Shown piece by piece: positions 9,427 to 17,630 of a stretch of DNA of 64,000 bases. Position 1 is the stretch's first letter. Every line of letters starts with the position of its first letter. Under the pieces are notes generated by a model that worked only from the letters and a program-made list of their open reading frames with translations, ran no database searches and had not been told where the DNA came from. Location of the stretch: positions 1,984,001 through 2,048,000 of the forward strand of contig CBDDII010000003.1 of assembly GCA_965228905.1 (NCBI GenBank), in the 5' to 3' direction. Source of the stretch: CALKXV01 sp965228905 (lineage in GTDB: Bacteria > Pseudomonadota > Alphaproteobacteria > Rhodobacterales > Rhodobacteraceae). The translations under genes were made by a program, and so were the position numbers.

Positions 9427-10443
9427 TCAGTGAGAGGTCGGCTTCGCCCGCGCCCGTGTCTGAGACGGGCGTTCCCCGAACCGCCTGGCATAGCGGCCCG
9501 CAAGTGCGCCAAGGTTCACGAACCCCCAGTCCGAGGCGATGTCGGAAACCGTTCTGTCGCCTTCCGCCGACCCGAGGTCCGCATGAAACCCCTCAAGCCT
9601 GCGTGCGGCAAGAAACGCACGCGGCGTCACACCTCGGAACTTTCTGAACCCGCCCGACAGGGTGCGTGCGGATACGCCGACACGCTGCGCAACCTCTCCC
9701 ACAAGGGGGGCATCGCGTGCCTCGGTGCTGAAAATCTCCTCAGCCTGGCGGACATACCAGGGGGCTGCGGTGCGCGCTCCGTTCTCCAGCGCCACCCCGG
9801 CGCCACCGGCCCATTGCCGCAACAACTCTAGGCAGATGATCTCTTCGAGGTGCCGTCCGAGGGCGCCATCCGCAGGCATCGCACCGGGGCCGTTCAGCGT
9901 GCGGGCGGCATATTCCAACAGTTGAAGCCAGGCCGAACCGGGACCGCCGAACTTGACCCGGCTGGTCCAGAGCGCGTCGTCAGGCACAAAGCCGAACCAC
10001 CGCTCGGCGGTTTCTTCCATGACCTTGTGGGGAATGGTCAGGTTGAACTGCATGTGGTCGGGGTCACCGTCCAGCCAGTAATCGGTTCTGGAACAATCGA
10101 CGACAAAACTCTCGCCGGGGCCGGTCTGGACGGGGGCCGCCTCGGACTGGTGGTTCAGCGCGCCGCGAAGCGTGTTCAGCACCAGGATGTTCCCCGCCTC
10201 GGGGTCGAACCGATCCAGATGGATGCCGGTGCCATAGGAAAACCGTGTCATCGTCACGCGCCCGGCCTTGGCCGAGATCATCGTGGCATCGGGGCGCGAC
10301 AAGCGTTCCAGCGGCTGGACGCGATAGGGCATATAGACAGACCGGCAGAACTCCTGAACCTCGTCCCAATCGGTCGACCGTGTGCGACCGGCGTGCCGGA
10401 TCGGCGCACCATCGAAATCTCTGACCAGTGCTTCTTCAAGCAT
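9427..10443 (-). CDS. AraC family transcriptional regulator
   Basis: A 338-residue regulator with an N-terminal AraC_binding-type ligand/dimer domain (~20-200) and a C-terminal double helix-turn-helix (~235-330). The C-terminal part includes VAQRVGVSARTLSGGFRKF and the block IASDWGFVNLGALAGRYARRFG. AGGGAGGAG lies 7 bp before the ATG. Its position directly upstream of the esterase suggests it controls that gene, perhaps in response to an ester-derived ligand (inference). The 444-bp region upstream of it carries an 11-bp tandem repeat that is a candidate operator. Confidence 0.9.
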   Translation of the reverse strand: MLEEALVRDFDGAPIRHAGRTRSTDWDEVQEFCRSVYMPYRVQPLERLSRPDATMISAKAGRVTMTRFSYGTGIHLDRFDPEAGNILVLNTLRGALNHQSEAAPVQTGPGESFVVDCSRTDYWLDGDPDHMQFNLTIPHKVMEETAERWFGFVPDDALWTSRVKFGGPGSAWLQLLEYAARTLNGPGAMPADGALGRHLEEIICLELLRQWAGGAGVALENGARTAAPWYVRQAEEIFSTEARDAPLVGEVAQRVGVSARTLSGGFRKFRGVTPRAFLAARRLEGFHADLGSAEGDRTVSDIASDWGFVNLGALAGRYARRFGERPSQTRARAKPTSH

Positions 10444-10887
10444 CCGAGGCTCCTCCCTTGATGTTCAGCTTACAACAGGCCGCTTCGGAAAGAAGCCGCA
10501 GGGTCGCATTCGATATACGACTTTCGTCGTAGATGGGGCCGGATTTCGCGGCGTACCGGGCGTTTACACGTCTTCAAGCCTTTTTAACGCCTCTTGCCGC
10601 CCGCTGGATCGCATTTCCGCGTACCGATCCATCCACCGACGCAATACCGACGTGATACCGACGTTACACCGACGCAATACCGAAGTGCAGTTTTCGCCCC
10701 GTGCGCCTTGTTTTCCTGCATTAACCCTCAGGCAAAACCTGCTCTCGCCTTTTGCAACGCACGCGGCCTTAACCAAATCAACCGGCTCCTGCGGGGCTTT
10801 CCTTTGCAGTTTCGCCATGCTAGGCGGGCCGCGATTTCAAGGCGCCGCACATGGGGTGCGCCGCCGATACTTCAAAAGGCTGAAGAC
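10444..10887. other. 444-bp divergent intergenic region with repeat array
   Basis: This lies between the leftward AraC gene and rightward ndk. I find no convincing gene. An 84-codon minus-strand frame (10564-10818) crosses it but is partly built from the tandem repeat and lacks a ribosome-binding site. The main content is the 11-bp repeat array at 10635-10689, plus promoters for both flanking genes that I cannot place confidently. Confidence 0.5.
10635..10689. repeat. five tandem 11-bp repeats (iteron-like)
   Basis: Successive units are ACCGACGCAAT, ACCGACGTGAT, ACCGACGTTAC, ACCGACGCAAT and a degenerate ACCGAAGTGCA. The ACCGACG core is exact in the first four and the period is exactly 11 bp, about one helical turn. 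Repeated protein sites would therefore lie on one face of the DNA. Confidence 0.85.
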
Positions 10888-11310
10888 ATGGGCGTAGAAC
10901 GCACACTTTCGATCATCAAACCCGATGCCACCAAGCGCAACCTGACCGGCAAGATCAATGCCAAGTTCGAGGACGCAGGTCTGCGCATCGTCGCTCAGAA
11001 ACGCATCCACCTGACCAAGGCACAGGCGGGGAAATTCTACGAAGTCCACGCCGAACGCCCGTTCTATGACGAGTTGTGCGAGTTCATGGCATCCGAACCT
11101 GTCGTCGTGCAAGTCCTTGAAGGTGAAGGCGCAATTGCCAAGAACCGCGAAGTCATGGGCGCGACCAACCCCGCCGATGCAGATCCCGGCACCATCCGTG
11201 CCGAGTTTGCCGAAAGCGTCGGTGAAAACTCGGTCCACGGTTCGGACGCGGCGGAAACCGCAGCGGTCGAAATCGCCTATTTCTTTTCGGGCCTCGAACT
11301 GGTCGGATAA
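10888..11310 (+). CDS. ndk: nucleoside-diphosphate kinase
   Basis: A 140-residue NDK that transfers the gamma-phosphate among NTPs and dNTPs through a phospho-His. The catalytic His117 lies in NSVHGSD, and the N-terminus ERTLSIIKPDATKRN is standard. Length is typical. The leader contains an 11-bp repeat array about 200 bp upstream, and a GC-rich hairpin follows the stop. It is transcribed alone. Confidence 0.97.
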   Translation: MGVERTLSIIKPDATKRNLTGKINAKFEDAGLRIVAQKRIHLTKAQAGKFYEVHAERPFYDELCEFMASEPVVVQVLEGEGAIAKNREVMGATNPADADPGTIRAEFAESVGENSVHGSDAAETAAVEIAYFFSGLELVG

Positions 11311-11324
11311 GGCTTCTGCGGGCA

Positions 11325-11341
11325 GGGCGGTTCTGCCGCCC
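11325..11341 (+). terminator. GC-rich hairpin after ndk, no U-tract
   Basis: GGGCGG (11325-11330) pairs with CCGCCC (11336-11341) across TTCTG, 14 bp after the ndk stop. There is no run of T afterwards, so this may be a 3'-end stabiliser rather than a true intrinsic terminator. Confidence 0.4.
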
Positions 11342-11464
11342 GCCCGCCACCTGACGCCTCGGCGGGATTCCGCCTCGGAAACAATCCCTTGCCATTGTTT
11401 CCATTCCCGCAGTTGATCGTCTGGTTGCTTCTTGGTTACCAATATCCGGGGGCCAAGTCGGCAG

Positions 11465-12652
11465 ATGATCAGGGCTCTGGGACTCCCTGAAAAATCAAGC
11501 ATCTATCGGCACTTCGGGAGCCTCGTTGCGATGCTTTTCATTCTCCTCGCCATAACCGCTGGCGGCATGGCCTTCGCCCTTGGCGGGTCGTCTTCTTCCG
11601 GCAGCAACCCGGTCAGTGCAGCCAACGTTCCCGACCCCGATCCGACACCGGAAGTGCCCGAGGACGAGGCCGGAGATGAAACCGCCGAACAGGATGATAC
11701 GGGCGATGGAACTGGCGACGAAGCGACAGGTGTCGAAGCACCGGACTTGCCGAACAGCGCCTACGACATCGGATGGGCCGGTCTCACCGCCGAGGAACAG
11801 ATGCTCGTCGAACTGGTCAATCGCGCCCGGATGGACCCCGGGGAAGAGGTTGATCGTCTGGACGAGGGGCTCGCCTCGGGAATTTCGTCCGACCCCGCCC
11901 AACCCCTTGCCGTGATTGAGGAATTGAGCGACGCATCCCGTGGCCATTCCGAGGATATGGATGACCGGGATTTCTTTGCCCACGTCAATCCCGACAACGA
12001 CGACCCCGGTGCGCGCGCCATCGACGCGGGCTATGGTTCGGGCTACGTGGGCGAAAACATCGGCTGGATCGGCTCGACCTTCGAACAGGACGCACAGGTC
12101 CGTGCCGAGGCGCATCACGAGAACCTTTGGGAATCCGACGGCCACCAGCGCAACCTGATGGACGACGATTGGTCGGAAATCGGCGTAGGCTACGACCATG
12201 GCGACTATCAGGGATACGATGAATCGACTTTCGTGACCGAGATGTTCGGCGACAAGGGCGAGACCTACCTGACCGGCGTGGTGATCGAGGACGCGGACGG
12301 CGACGAATTCTACGACATCGGCGAAGGCCAGGGCGATGTCCGGATCACGGCATTCGACGGCGAAACCGCCTATGCCACGGCCACCTGGGCCGCCGGGGGC
12401 TACACGCTTGCCCTTCCGCCCGGCACCTACAACGTTGTTTTTGAGGGCGGAGATCTGGACCAGCCCTATGCGACCGAAGTCACCATCGGCAACGAGAACG
12501 TGAAACTCGACGTGATCGAAGAGGGGGGCAGCGTCCTTGCCTCGCTGAACGCCGGAACGCCTTTGCCCGGCGTGCCGGTCGTCGAGGATACGATGGACTA
12601 TGTGCCTTACGTGGCCGAGGTGGAAGAAGAAGACCTCTTCGAGATGGTATAG
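11465..12652 (+). CDS. membrane-anchored CAP-domain (SCP-like) protein
   Basis: A 395-residue protein with one N-terminal membrane anchor (about 20-40), a low-complexity acidic Asp/Glu/Pro/Thr linker, and a CAP/SCP domain (~100-235). The CAP landmarks are LVNRARMDPG, GHSEDM..FFAHVNP, GYVGENIGW and HHENLWESDGHQRNLM. The C-terminal ~150 residues form an acidic beta-rich module with DADGDEFYDIGEG, which resembles a calcium-binding or SdrD-B-like repeat. It is probably displayed in the periplasm or at the surface. The start at 11465 has only a weak ribosome-binding site; an in-frame TTG at 11432 is an alternative. Very acidic overall. Confidence 0.82.
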   Translation: MIRALGLPEKSSIYRHFGSLVAMLFILLAITAGGMAFALGGSSSSGSNPVSAANVPDPDPTPEVPEDEAGDETAEQDDTGDGTGDEATGVEAPDLPNSAYDIGWAGLTAEEQMLVELVNRARMDPGEEVDRLDEGLASGISSDPAQPLAVIEELSDASRGHSEDMDDRDFFAHVNPDNDDPGARAIDAGYGSGYVGENIGWIGSTFEQDAQVRAEAHHENLWESDGHQRNLMDDDWSEIGVGYDHGDYQGYDESTFVTEMFGDKGETYLTGVVIEDADGDEFYDIGEGQGDVRITAFDGETAYATATWAAGGYTLALPPGTYNVVFEGGDLDQPYATEVTIGNENVKLDVIEEGGSVLASLNAGTPLPGVPVVEDTMDYVPYVAEVEEEDLFEMV

Positions 12653-12663
12653 CGCTACGGACG

Positions 12664-12999
12664 TCAGTTCCGCGTTTCGACAACCCCGATTTCGTTCAGG
12701 ATCGCCTCGATCTCGCTGACACCGCTTTCAGGGGCTGCCTTGGCGCAAATCGCATCGAAACGGTTGCGGAGCGCGGTTTTCTCTTCTCCCTGACAATCGT
12801 TCCAGGGACGTCCCATCAACCCCATGACCATGGCGTAGTAGCCGATGAAATGGGGGCGGGTGCCATTGGCCAGTAGACGGGCATAGGCCTTGTCGGGGCC
12901 AAGGGCGCGAAGCTCTTCGGCGGTATGGATGCCGGCGCGGGCAAAAGCCGCGTCAGACTTCGGGCCAAGGTTTCGGATCGAGGAGACCGGATCGCTCAT
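12664..12999 (-). CDS. TfoX C-terminal domain protein
   Basis: A 111-residue stand-alone TfoX_C-type helix-hairpin-helix domain: SIRNLGPKSDAAFARAGIHTAEELRALG followed by RPWNDCQGEEK. Full-length TfoX/Sxy controls competence in gammaproteobacteria, but this protein has only the C-terminal domain, so a competence role cannot be assumed. It is convergent with the CAP-domain gene (11-bp gap). Confidence 0.8.
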   Translation of the reverse strand: MSDPVSSIRNLGPKSDAAFARAGIHTAEELRALGPDKAYARLLANGTRPHFIGYYAMVMGLMGRPWNDCQGEEKTALRNRFDAICAKAAPESGVSEIEAILNEIGVVETRN

Positions 13000-13038
13000 G
13001 ACCCGGCAGACTATCCGCGATCGGCCCGTTCAAAAAGC

Positions 13039-13200
13039 TCAGATCGATGCCCAGTCGCTGATCCGATAGGACTTTTTCTCGCTCTGGATGCGATAGCCTT
13101 CCTTTTCGGCGCGCTTGGGCTTCGGATCCTTGTTCCGCGTGTTCTTTGCGTCTTGCGACCGCGACACGATCCGACCTTCGATTTTCTTTTCCGTACTCAT
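13039..13200 (-). CDS. small basic hypothetical protein
   Basis: A 53-residue highly charged protein (MSTEKKIEGRIVSRSQ…) with many Lys and Arg and no membrane segment. The start at 13200 is supported by GAGGA 6 bp upstream; the longer open frame to 13311 has no comparable site. No family recognised. Confidence 0.55.
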   Translation of the reverse strand: MSTEKKIEGRIVSRSQDAKNTRNKDPKPKRAEKEGYRIQSEKKSYRISDWASI

Positions 13201-13611
13201 GACTTGTCCTCGCTTCGGACTCCCCCGGTAAAGCCAAGGCTGGCGGTTGCGAGCGGCGAAATGATGTCTCTGCACTGCCGGTGCAAAGGTCATTTCGCGC
13301 CCCCCGGCCACAGTCAGGGCGAAGTCGGGGCAAATCTGGCATGGTTAAAGGGTTAACAGTCGTTCCCGCGCGGTCGGACCTCGGTCGGATCCAGGGATTT
13401 GACGCGACTTTGATCCGACGCGCGCCGCATGATTATCGCCTTGGCAATCAGCGACTTGACTTTCAGATATGGTCTCGGTCCCGCGGTGGAGCAACGACAG
13501 TCACCAAGAATCGCCCGCATTCCTGGTCGGATTGCGATCCACGTCCCGGACGGTACACACGCCATGCCATCGCCATAATCTAAGGATTTTCGTCACTTTT
13601 CTGCCGCAAAT

Positions 13612-13632
13612 ACAACCTTAGGTTGTTTTTTT
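13612..13632 (+). terminator. hairpin plus T-run with no upstream gene
   Basis: ACAACC (13612-13617) pairs perfectly with GGTTGT (13621-13626) across TTA and continues into TTTTTTT. The form is that of an intrinsic terminator with an AT-rich stem, but no gene precedes it on the plus strand. It could end a small RNA or be an operator. Confidence 0.4.
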
Positions 13633-13658
13633 CATCTGATCGGATGATGTGCCTGAGT

Positions 13659-13672
13659 TTAAAGCACTTTAA
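13659..13672. promoter_or_regulatory. palindrome TTAAAG-CA-CTTTAA, candidate operator
   Basis: A perfect 6+2+6 inverted repeat about 100 bp upstream of the first flp gene. The two TTAA ends are spaced 6 bp apart, one short of the CtrA consensus TTAA-N7-TTAA, so CtrA binding is possible but not shown. Confidence 0.3.
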
Positions 13673-13774
13673 TCTATCCTAACGGGCCGGGGGGACAAAT
13701 ACCGGCATTATTGTTGCGTGGTTTCTCTGCAAGCGCTGTAGAGAATGGCCAAGGCGTATGTAAGGAGTTCTGAT

Positions 13775-13966
13775 ATGCGCATCCTTTTCATCAACTTTCG
13801 TAAGTCCGAGTCAGGTGCGACGCTTGTCGAATATGGCGTGGCGCTTTTGCTTGCTATCGTGCTAGGTGGCGGTGCTCTGGTGACTCTGGCAAACCAGACC
13901 GGCACGAACATGGGGGCAGGTTGCACGGCTCTCACCGGGCAAGGTGTTGTTTCCGACAACTGCTGA
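13775..13966 (+). CDS. flp: Flp-type pilin 1
   Basis: A 63-residue Flp/Fap prepilin. A short basic leader ends in SGATLVEYGVALLLAIV, the prepilin peptidase site (cut after Gly) followed by the hydrophobic assembly helix with the conserved Glu and Tyr. AAGGAG lies 8 bp before the ATG. The mature C-terminus carries two Cys (CTALTGQGVVSDNC) that could form a disulfide loop, a layout also seen in the next pilin. First gene of the Tad locus. Confidence 0.93.
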   Translation: MRILFINFRKSESGATLVEYGVALLLAIVLGGGALVTLANQTGTNMGAGCTALTGQGVVSDNC

Positions 13967-14068
13967 CACAGAGCTTGAAGTGAATAAGCGCCGCCCGGCT
14001 TTGGGCGGCGCATCCGTCGCCGGTTGATCCAGGCGCGGAAAATGGAAGACCACCTGTTGGGGACGGTG

Positions 14069-14251
14069 ATGATCAGACGGTTTGTACGTAGTGAAGCTGG
14101 TGCCACGCTTGTCGAATACGGAGTCGCGATGGTTCTGGCGATCAGTGTCGGCGGGGCAGCTTTGATCACACTGGGAGATCAGACAGGAACCAATATGGAG
14201 GCAGCCTGCACGGTCTTGCAGGGCAGTGGTGTGGTATCTGGAAATTGCTGA
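14069..14251 (+). CDS. Flp-type pilin 2
   Basis: A 60-residue Flp prepilin with leader MIRRFVRSEAG and GATLVEYGVAMVLAI at the processing site. It is a paralogue of the preceding pilin, sharing the DQTGTNM segment and the two-Cys C-terminus (CTVLQGSGVVSGNC). The ATG at 14069 has GGGGAC upstream; an in-frame ATG at 14042 would add nine residues. It is separated from flp1 by about 100 bp that include a GCCGCC/GGCGGC-type stem, which may reduce read-through. Confidence 0.9.
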   Translation: MIRRFVRSEAGATLVEYGVAMVLAISVGGAALITLGDQTGTNMEAACTVLQGSGVVSGNC

Positions 14252-14260
14252 GGGGGCGAC

Positions 14261-14434
14261 ATGGGCGCGCGTCTGAAGATAGGTTTGAAAGAATTTCTAA
14301 CGGGCACGTCCGGGGCGACCCTGGTCGAGTACGGAATTGCCTTGCTGGTCGTAGTCATCGTCGGAAGCGTCACTTTGGGCGCACTTGCGACTGCGGTCGG
14401 AAACGAGATTGCTGAGACAACGAGTGCCTTTTAA
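14261..14434 (+). CDS. Flp-type pilin 3 (short, Cys-free)
   Basis: A 57-residue prepilin, easily missed because of its size. It starts with ATG at 14261 after GAGGGGG and stops with TAA at 14432-14434. The leader MGARLKIGLKEFLTGTS is followed by GATLVEYGIALLVVVIVG. Unlike flp1 and flp2 it lacks both C-terminal Cys and ends ETTSAF. It begins only 9 bp after the flp2 stop, so the two are co-translated. It may be a minor or regulatory pilin. Confidence 0.88.
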   Translation: MGARLKIGLKEFLTGTSGATLVEYGIALLVVVIVGSVTLGALATAVGNEIAETTSAF

Positions 14435-14493
14435 GGCGCTTCGTTTGTGAAAAATGGGGCGGAAACGTCCCGGTGGTGCCAAGGAGAAGTGGA

Positions 14494-15309
14494 ATGCGAT
14501 TGCAGTCGCTGTTGGTGATCATGATCGGCATGGCTTTGGCTGGAGCGTCGATCTACGCGTCCCGTGAGTTGCTGCAGGTTCAGCCTGCCACGGCCTCGGT
14601 CGACCCCAGCCAGCCGAAATTGGTCAACGTCGTGGTGGCCGGTCAGGACATTCCGTTCGGCACGGAAATCCAGGCGCGAAAACTCACCACGATCCAGTGG
14701 CCGGTCGATGCCGTACCGCCCGGAACTTATTCGGATTTCTCCAAGCTCGTTCCGCAGAACGGAGAAGAGCCGCGCCGTGCGAAACGCGCGATGGCACAGG
14801 GCGAACTGGTTCTGGTCGGAAAGGTTTCGGACTTTGGCGAAAAGGTCACCATCGTTCAGACCCTTGGCAAGAACACTCGCGCCATGGCGATCAAGGTGAA
14901 TGCGCAAACCGCCGTGGGTGGGTTCGTCACTCCGGGCGACAAGGTGGATGTGGTCATGACCCAGGGCAGCGGCGTGCGACTGCGCGCGGTGACCATCCTG
15001 CAGAACATCCGGGTGATCGGTGTCGACCAGCAGGCCGATGTGCTGAACGATTCGACGAATATCGCCAAGACCGTGACGGTCGAGGTCACACCCGAGCAGG
15101 GCCAGAAACTGGCCCTGGCGCAAAAGGCGGGCACGCTCAGCCTTTCGTTGCGCACGCTCGACGATGTGGTGGACCAGCCGCTGGAGTCGATCCAACTGTC
15201 GGACATCATTCGCGACGCACCCGAAGTCGAAGTGGAACCCCGGCGGACCATCAGGGTGAACCGCGCGATTGGAAATTCGGAACAGGTGGAAGTGCAGGAC
15301 GCCGATTGA
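14494..15309 (+). CDS. cpaB: Flp pilus assembly protein CpaB/RcpC
   Basis: A 271-residue periplasmic protein anchored by an N-terminal helix (~1-25). A SAF-type domain follows (VVVAGQDIPFGTEIQARKL), then an RcpC domain (TRAMAIKVNAQTAVGGFVTPGD … TVTVEVTPEQGQKLALAQ). CpaB works with the outer-membrane secretin in Tad pilus extrusion. AAGGAG precedes the ATG. The secretin gene (cpaC/rcpA), which normally follows, is missing here. Confidence 0.93.
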   Translation: MRLQSLLVIMIGMALAGASIYASRELLQVQPATASVDPSQPKLVNVVVAGQDIPFGTEIQARKLTTIQWPVDAVPPGTYSDFSKLVPQNGEEPRRAKRAMAQGELVLVGKVSDFGEKVTIVQTLGKNTRAMAIKVNAQTAVGGFVTPGDKVDVVMTQGSGVRLRAVTILQNIRVIGVDQQADVLNDSTNIAKTVTVEVTPEQGQKLALAQKAGTLSLSLRTLDDVVDQPLESIQLSDIIRDAPEVEVEPRRTIRVNRAIGNSEQVEVQDAD

Positions 15310-15370
15310 TCAGGGGGCCGGCCGGGGACAATCCAGGCCGGGCAAAAAGTGGGTGAGGAGCGAAAGACAG

Positions 15371-17080
15371 ATGATCGCGCGGATCAGGAATAGATCTTGC
15401 CAATTCGCCCATGGCGAAGATGGTGCGCTTCTCGTGTTTTTTGCCATGTGCTGTGCCGCTATCTTTCTGATTGCCGCCCTTTCTTTCGACCTTGGAAAAC
15501 GAGCCTCGACTCAATCCGAGTTGCAGTCCTTTGCAGACAGCGTCGCCCTTGCGGCCGCGGCAGAGCTTGACGGGATGCCGGGCGCGATCGACCGGGCGCA
15601 GACGGCTGCGGACCAGTTGATCCGCGACACCGTGACCTTCGGAGAAGGATCGCTGATCCTGTCAGGCGCCAGCGACTACACGATCAGTTTCTTCGCCGAT
15701 CTGCCCACGAACGAAGCGGCCTGGAACGCGGCACTTGATGTCAGCTTGGCAGAAAACGACCTGATTGCCCGTTTTGCCCGCATCGAGGTCAATCCGGTGC
15801 GGGTGGACTGGTCTTTCGCGCGGATCCTCGGCGTCTTTTCGACAGCCCCGCTGCCGGACGACACTGTGCGGGCCGAAGCGACGGGGGGATTTACGGCGCA
15901 GGCCTGCGATGTCACTTCGGTCTTTTTCTGCATGCCGCCGGCTGAAAGCGGGGTCGATCTTGATGGCATCTGGGATCCTGCAAACCACATCGGGGATGCG
16001 ATCAAATTGGATGCCGCGTCTGGCGGGCCATCGAACTGGCAACCCGGCAGCATGGGATTCATCGACGCTTCGGGTGCCACCGACATAGCGAGCCCATGTT
16101 ACGGTGAAACGGGCATCAGTCTGAACAACTGCCTGTTGAACGTCGTGACACGGCGGACGCAATGTCTGGAAAACGGTGCGCTTGCCTTCCGAAACGGGCA
16201 CGTCTTCGGGGTCAGCGACCTTTTCTTTAATACACGCATGGACATGTACCGCGCGTCTTATACCGATTTGCAAAACGATCCGTACTTCCCGAACGCCCCG
16301 GTCGTGACAAAAGGGTACGATGCCTCGTCCACTTGCGGTCCGGGGGCTGCAACGGAAGTCGCCGATGCCACCGGCTTTCTGCCCGATGACGACATGAGCC
16401 TATGTGCCAACGACCGTTGCGGTGATGGCGATTGGTCGGACGCGCGCCTGGAATATGTCGATCGGAACTATTCGGTTGACCCAACGACAATCGGAACCGC
16501 CGAACCCGTCGAAAGGATCACCGTTCTTGGCAATGAATATCACATCGACGATCCGTTTCGTCCCGGTGATGCCACCAACCCGCGCAAGGTCGAATACGTT
16601 GATTTTCCCGTGATCCTCGCCGGTGCGTCCCGGTGGAACTATTACAACGCCGAAGTCGCATCGGTCTATTTCGAGGAACCGGCCGCTGCCTATCTGGGGA
16701 ATACGGTCGATCTGACGGGCGCGTCTTCGGCCTTGCGGGCAACTCCCATTGATCTTTTGGTGGATATGCTGGCGGAGGATGGCTCTGTCATTCCCCGCCT
16801 GGGCTCAAGCTTGCCGCAATGCGCACCGGACAACACCTCGCTTGATCCGCGCCGCCGGGCCTTCATTGCAGCGGCTGTGGATTGCGATACCGCACCGATC
16901 AACGGTCCGCCAACCGGACGGGCAACATGGTTCGTCGAACTCTTCGTCCTGGATGCCGCCGAAGGGCCGGGGTCCGAAGAGCTGTACTTCGACGTAGAGG
17001 TCATCTCGCCCGGCTTGCAAAATAGCGGCCGGTCGCACACCAACGGCACCTTCCGCAATCATGTCCAGCTTTACAGGTAG
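15371..17080 (+). CDS. TadG-like pilus assembly protein
   Basis: A 569-residue protein whose N-terminus is the TadE/G-like type: a basic leader, EDGALLVFFAMCCAAIFLIAAL as membrane anchor, and the FDLGKRASTQSELQSFADSVALAAAAEL segment. The long C-terminal periplasmic part is Cys-containing and has no domain I recognise; no MIDAS-type vWA motif is visible. It is probably an anchored subunit of the pilus or its assembly platform. It overlaps the next gene by 20 bp. The ATG at 15371 follows GAGGAG. Confidence 0.82.
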   Translation: MIARIRNRSCQFAHGEDGALLVFFAMCCAAIFLIAALSFDLGKRASTQSELQSFADSVALAAAAELDGMPGAIDRAQTAADQLIRDTVTFGEGSLILSGASDYTISFFADLPTNEAAWNAALDVSLAENDLIARFARIEVNPVRVDWSFARILGVFSTAPLPDDTVRAEATGGFTAQACDVTSVFFCMPPAESGVDLDGIWDPANHIGDAIKLDAASGGPSNWQPGSMGFIDASGATDIASPCYGETGISLNNCLLNVVTRRTQCLENGALAFRNGHVFGVSDLFFNTRMDMYRASYTDLQNDPYFPNAPVVTKGYDASSTCGPGAATEVADATGFLPDDDMSLCANDRCGDGDWSDARLEYVDRNYSVDPTTIGTAEPVERITVLGNEYHIDDPFRPGDATNPRKVEYVDFPVILAGASRWNYYNAEVASVYFEEPAAAYLGNTVDLTGASSALRATPIDLLVDMLAEDGSVIPRLGSSLPQCAPDNTSLDPRRRAFIAAAVDCDTAPINGPPTGRATWFVELFVLDAAEGPGSEELYFDVEVISPGLQNSGRSHTNGTFRNHVQLYR

Positions 17081-17630
17081 CGGTGTGGAGCGGGGTCGCA
17101 TCATAAAGGGTTCGGCAGCCCGGCGATTCCGCCGGGATGAGGACGGTGTCGCGCTTGTCGAGTTCGCCCTGTTCCTGCCGATTTTCCTATTGGCGTTCTT
17201 CGTGATCGTCGAGTTCGGGCGCACCTTTTTCAACTACCAAAGCGCGGTCTCGGGCGTTCGTGACGCAACGCGCTATGCGTCGCGCACCCTGGATCAGGAT
17301 ATCTGCGTGGGCGAGGTGGATGGCGCCGGTGCCGTTTTGAACATTGCCAGCGCCGCATCTCCGGATGTGTTTTACACCATCGTCGAACGCAACCTTCTGA
17401 ACGAGGTTGACGTCCTTCCGACCAACATTCGCCTTCGGCGTGTGGTGTCGTCTTATCGTTGTGTCGTGCAATCCGGGGCCTATCGACAGGAGGAAGTGCC
17501 GATTGCGCGGGTGCAGGCACGACTGGAAGTCATCCTGCCGCTTGGCGAGATACTGGAGTTGAACGGGCGTCCGGTCATCAACAACATCGTCACCGACATC
17601 GAAGACCAGGCGCGGGTGTTCGGGCTATGA
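17061..17630 (+). CDS. TadE-like pseudopilin
   Basis: A 189-residue TadE family protein: basic leader, then DEDGVALVEFALFLPIFLLAFFVIVEFGR, with the processing Gly and the conserved Glu of the pilin-like helix, followed by a periplasmic domain. TadE and TadF are pseudopilins processed by the same peptidase as Flp. Translation may start at ATG 17061 (within the previous gene) or at GTG 17085. It is coupled to the next gene by an ATGA overlap. Confidence 0.87.
   Translation: MSSFTGSGVERGRIIKGSAARRFRRDEDGVALVEFALFLPIFLLAFFVIVEFGRTFFNYQSAVSGVRDATRYASRTLDQDICVGEVDGAGAVLNIASAASPDVFYTIVERNLLNEVDVLPTNIRLRRVVSSYRCVVQSGAYRQEEVPIARVQARLEVILPLGEILELNGRPVINNIVTDIEDQARVFGL

Larger units (their letters stand above)
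13201..13774. other. 574-bp leader region of the Tad locus
   Basis: I see no convincing gene. Base composition falls towards AT in the right half. It contains an ACAACC/GGTTGT hairpin followed by seven T (13612-13632) and a TTAAAG-CA-CTTTAA palindrome (13659-13672), described separately. The main promoter of the pilus locus is expected here but no clear sigma70 pair was found. A 100-codon plus-strand frame (13281-13583) looks accidental. Confidence 0.45.

Noticed and set aside
10635..10689. Possible CRISPR array
   Set aside because: Units are 11 bp, contiguous and without spacers; no cas genes nearby.
10564..10818. An 84-codon minus-strand frame across the 11-bp repeats
   Set aside because: Its repeated TSVLRR pattern comes only from the DNA repeat, there is no start signal, and no family resemblance.
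12664..12999. Competence regulator TfoX
   Set aside because: Only the C-terminal domain is encoded, and there is no other competence gene in the window.
13281..13583. 100-codon plus-strand frame upstream of the Tad locus
   Set aside because: No ribosome-binding site, no recognisable composition or domain, and it runs across likely regulatory DNA.
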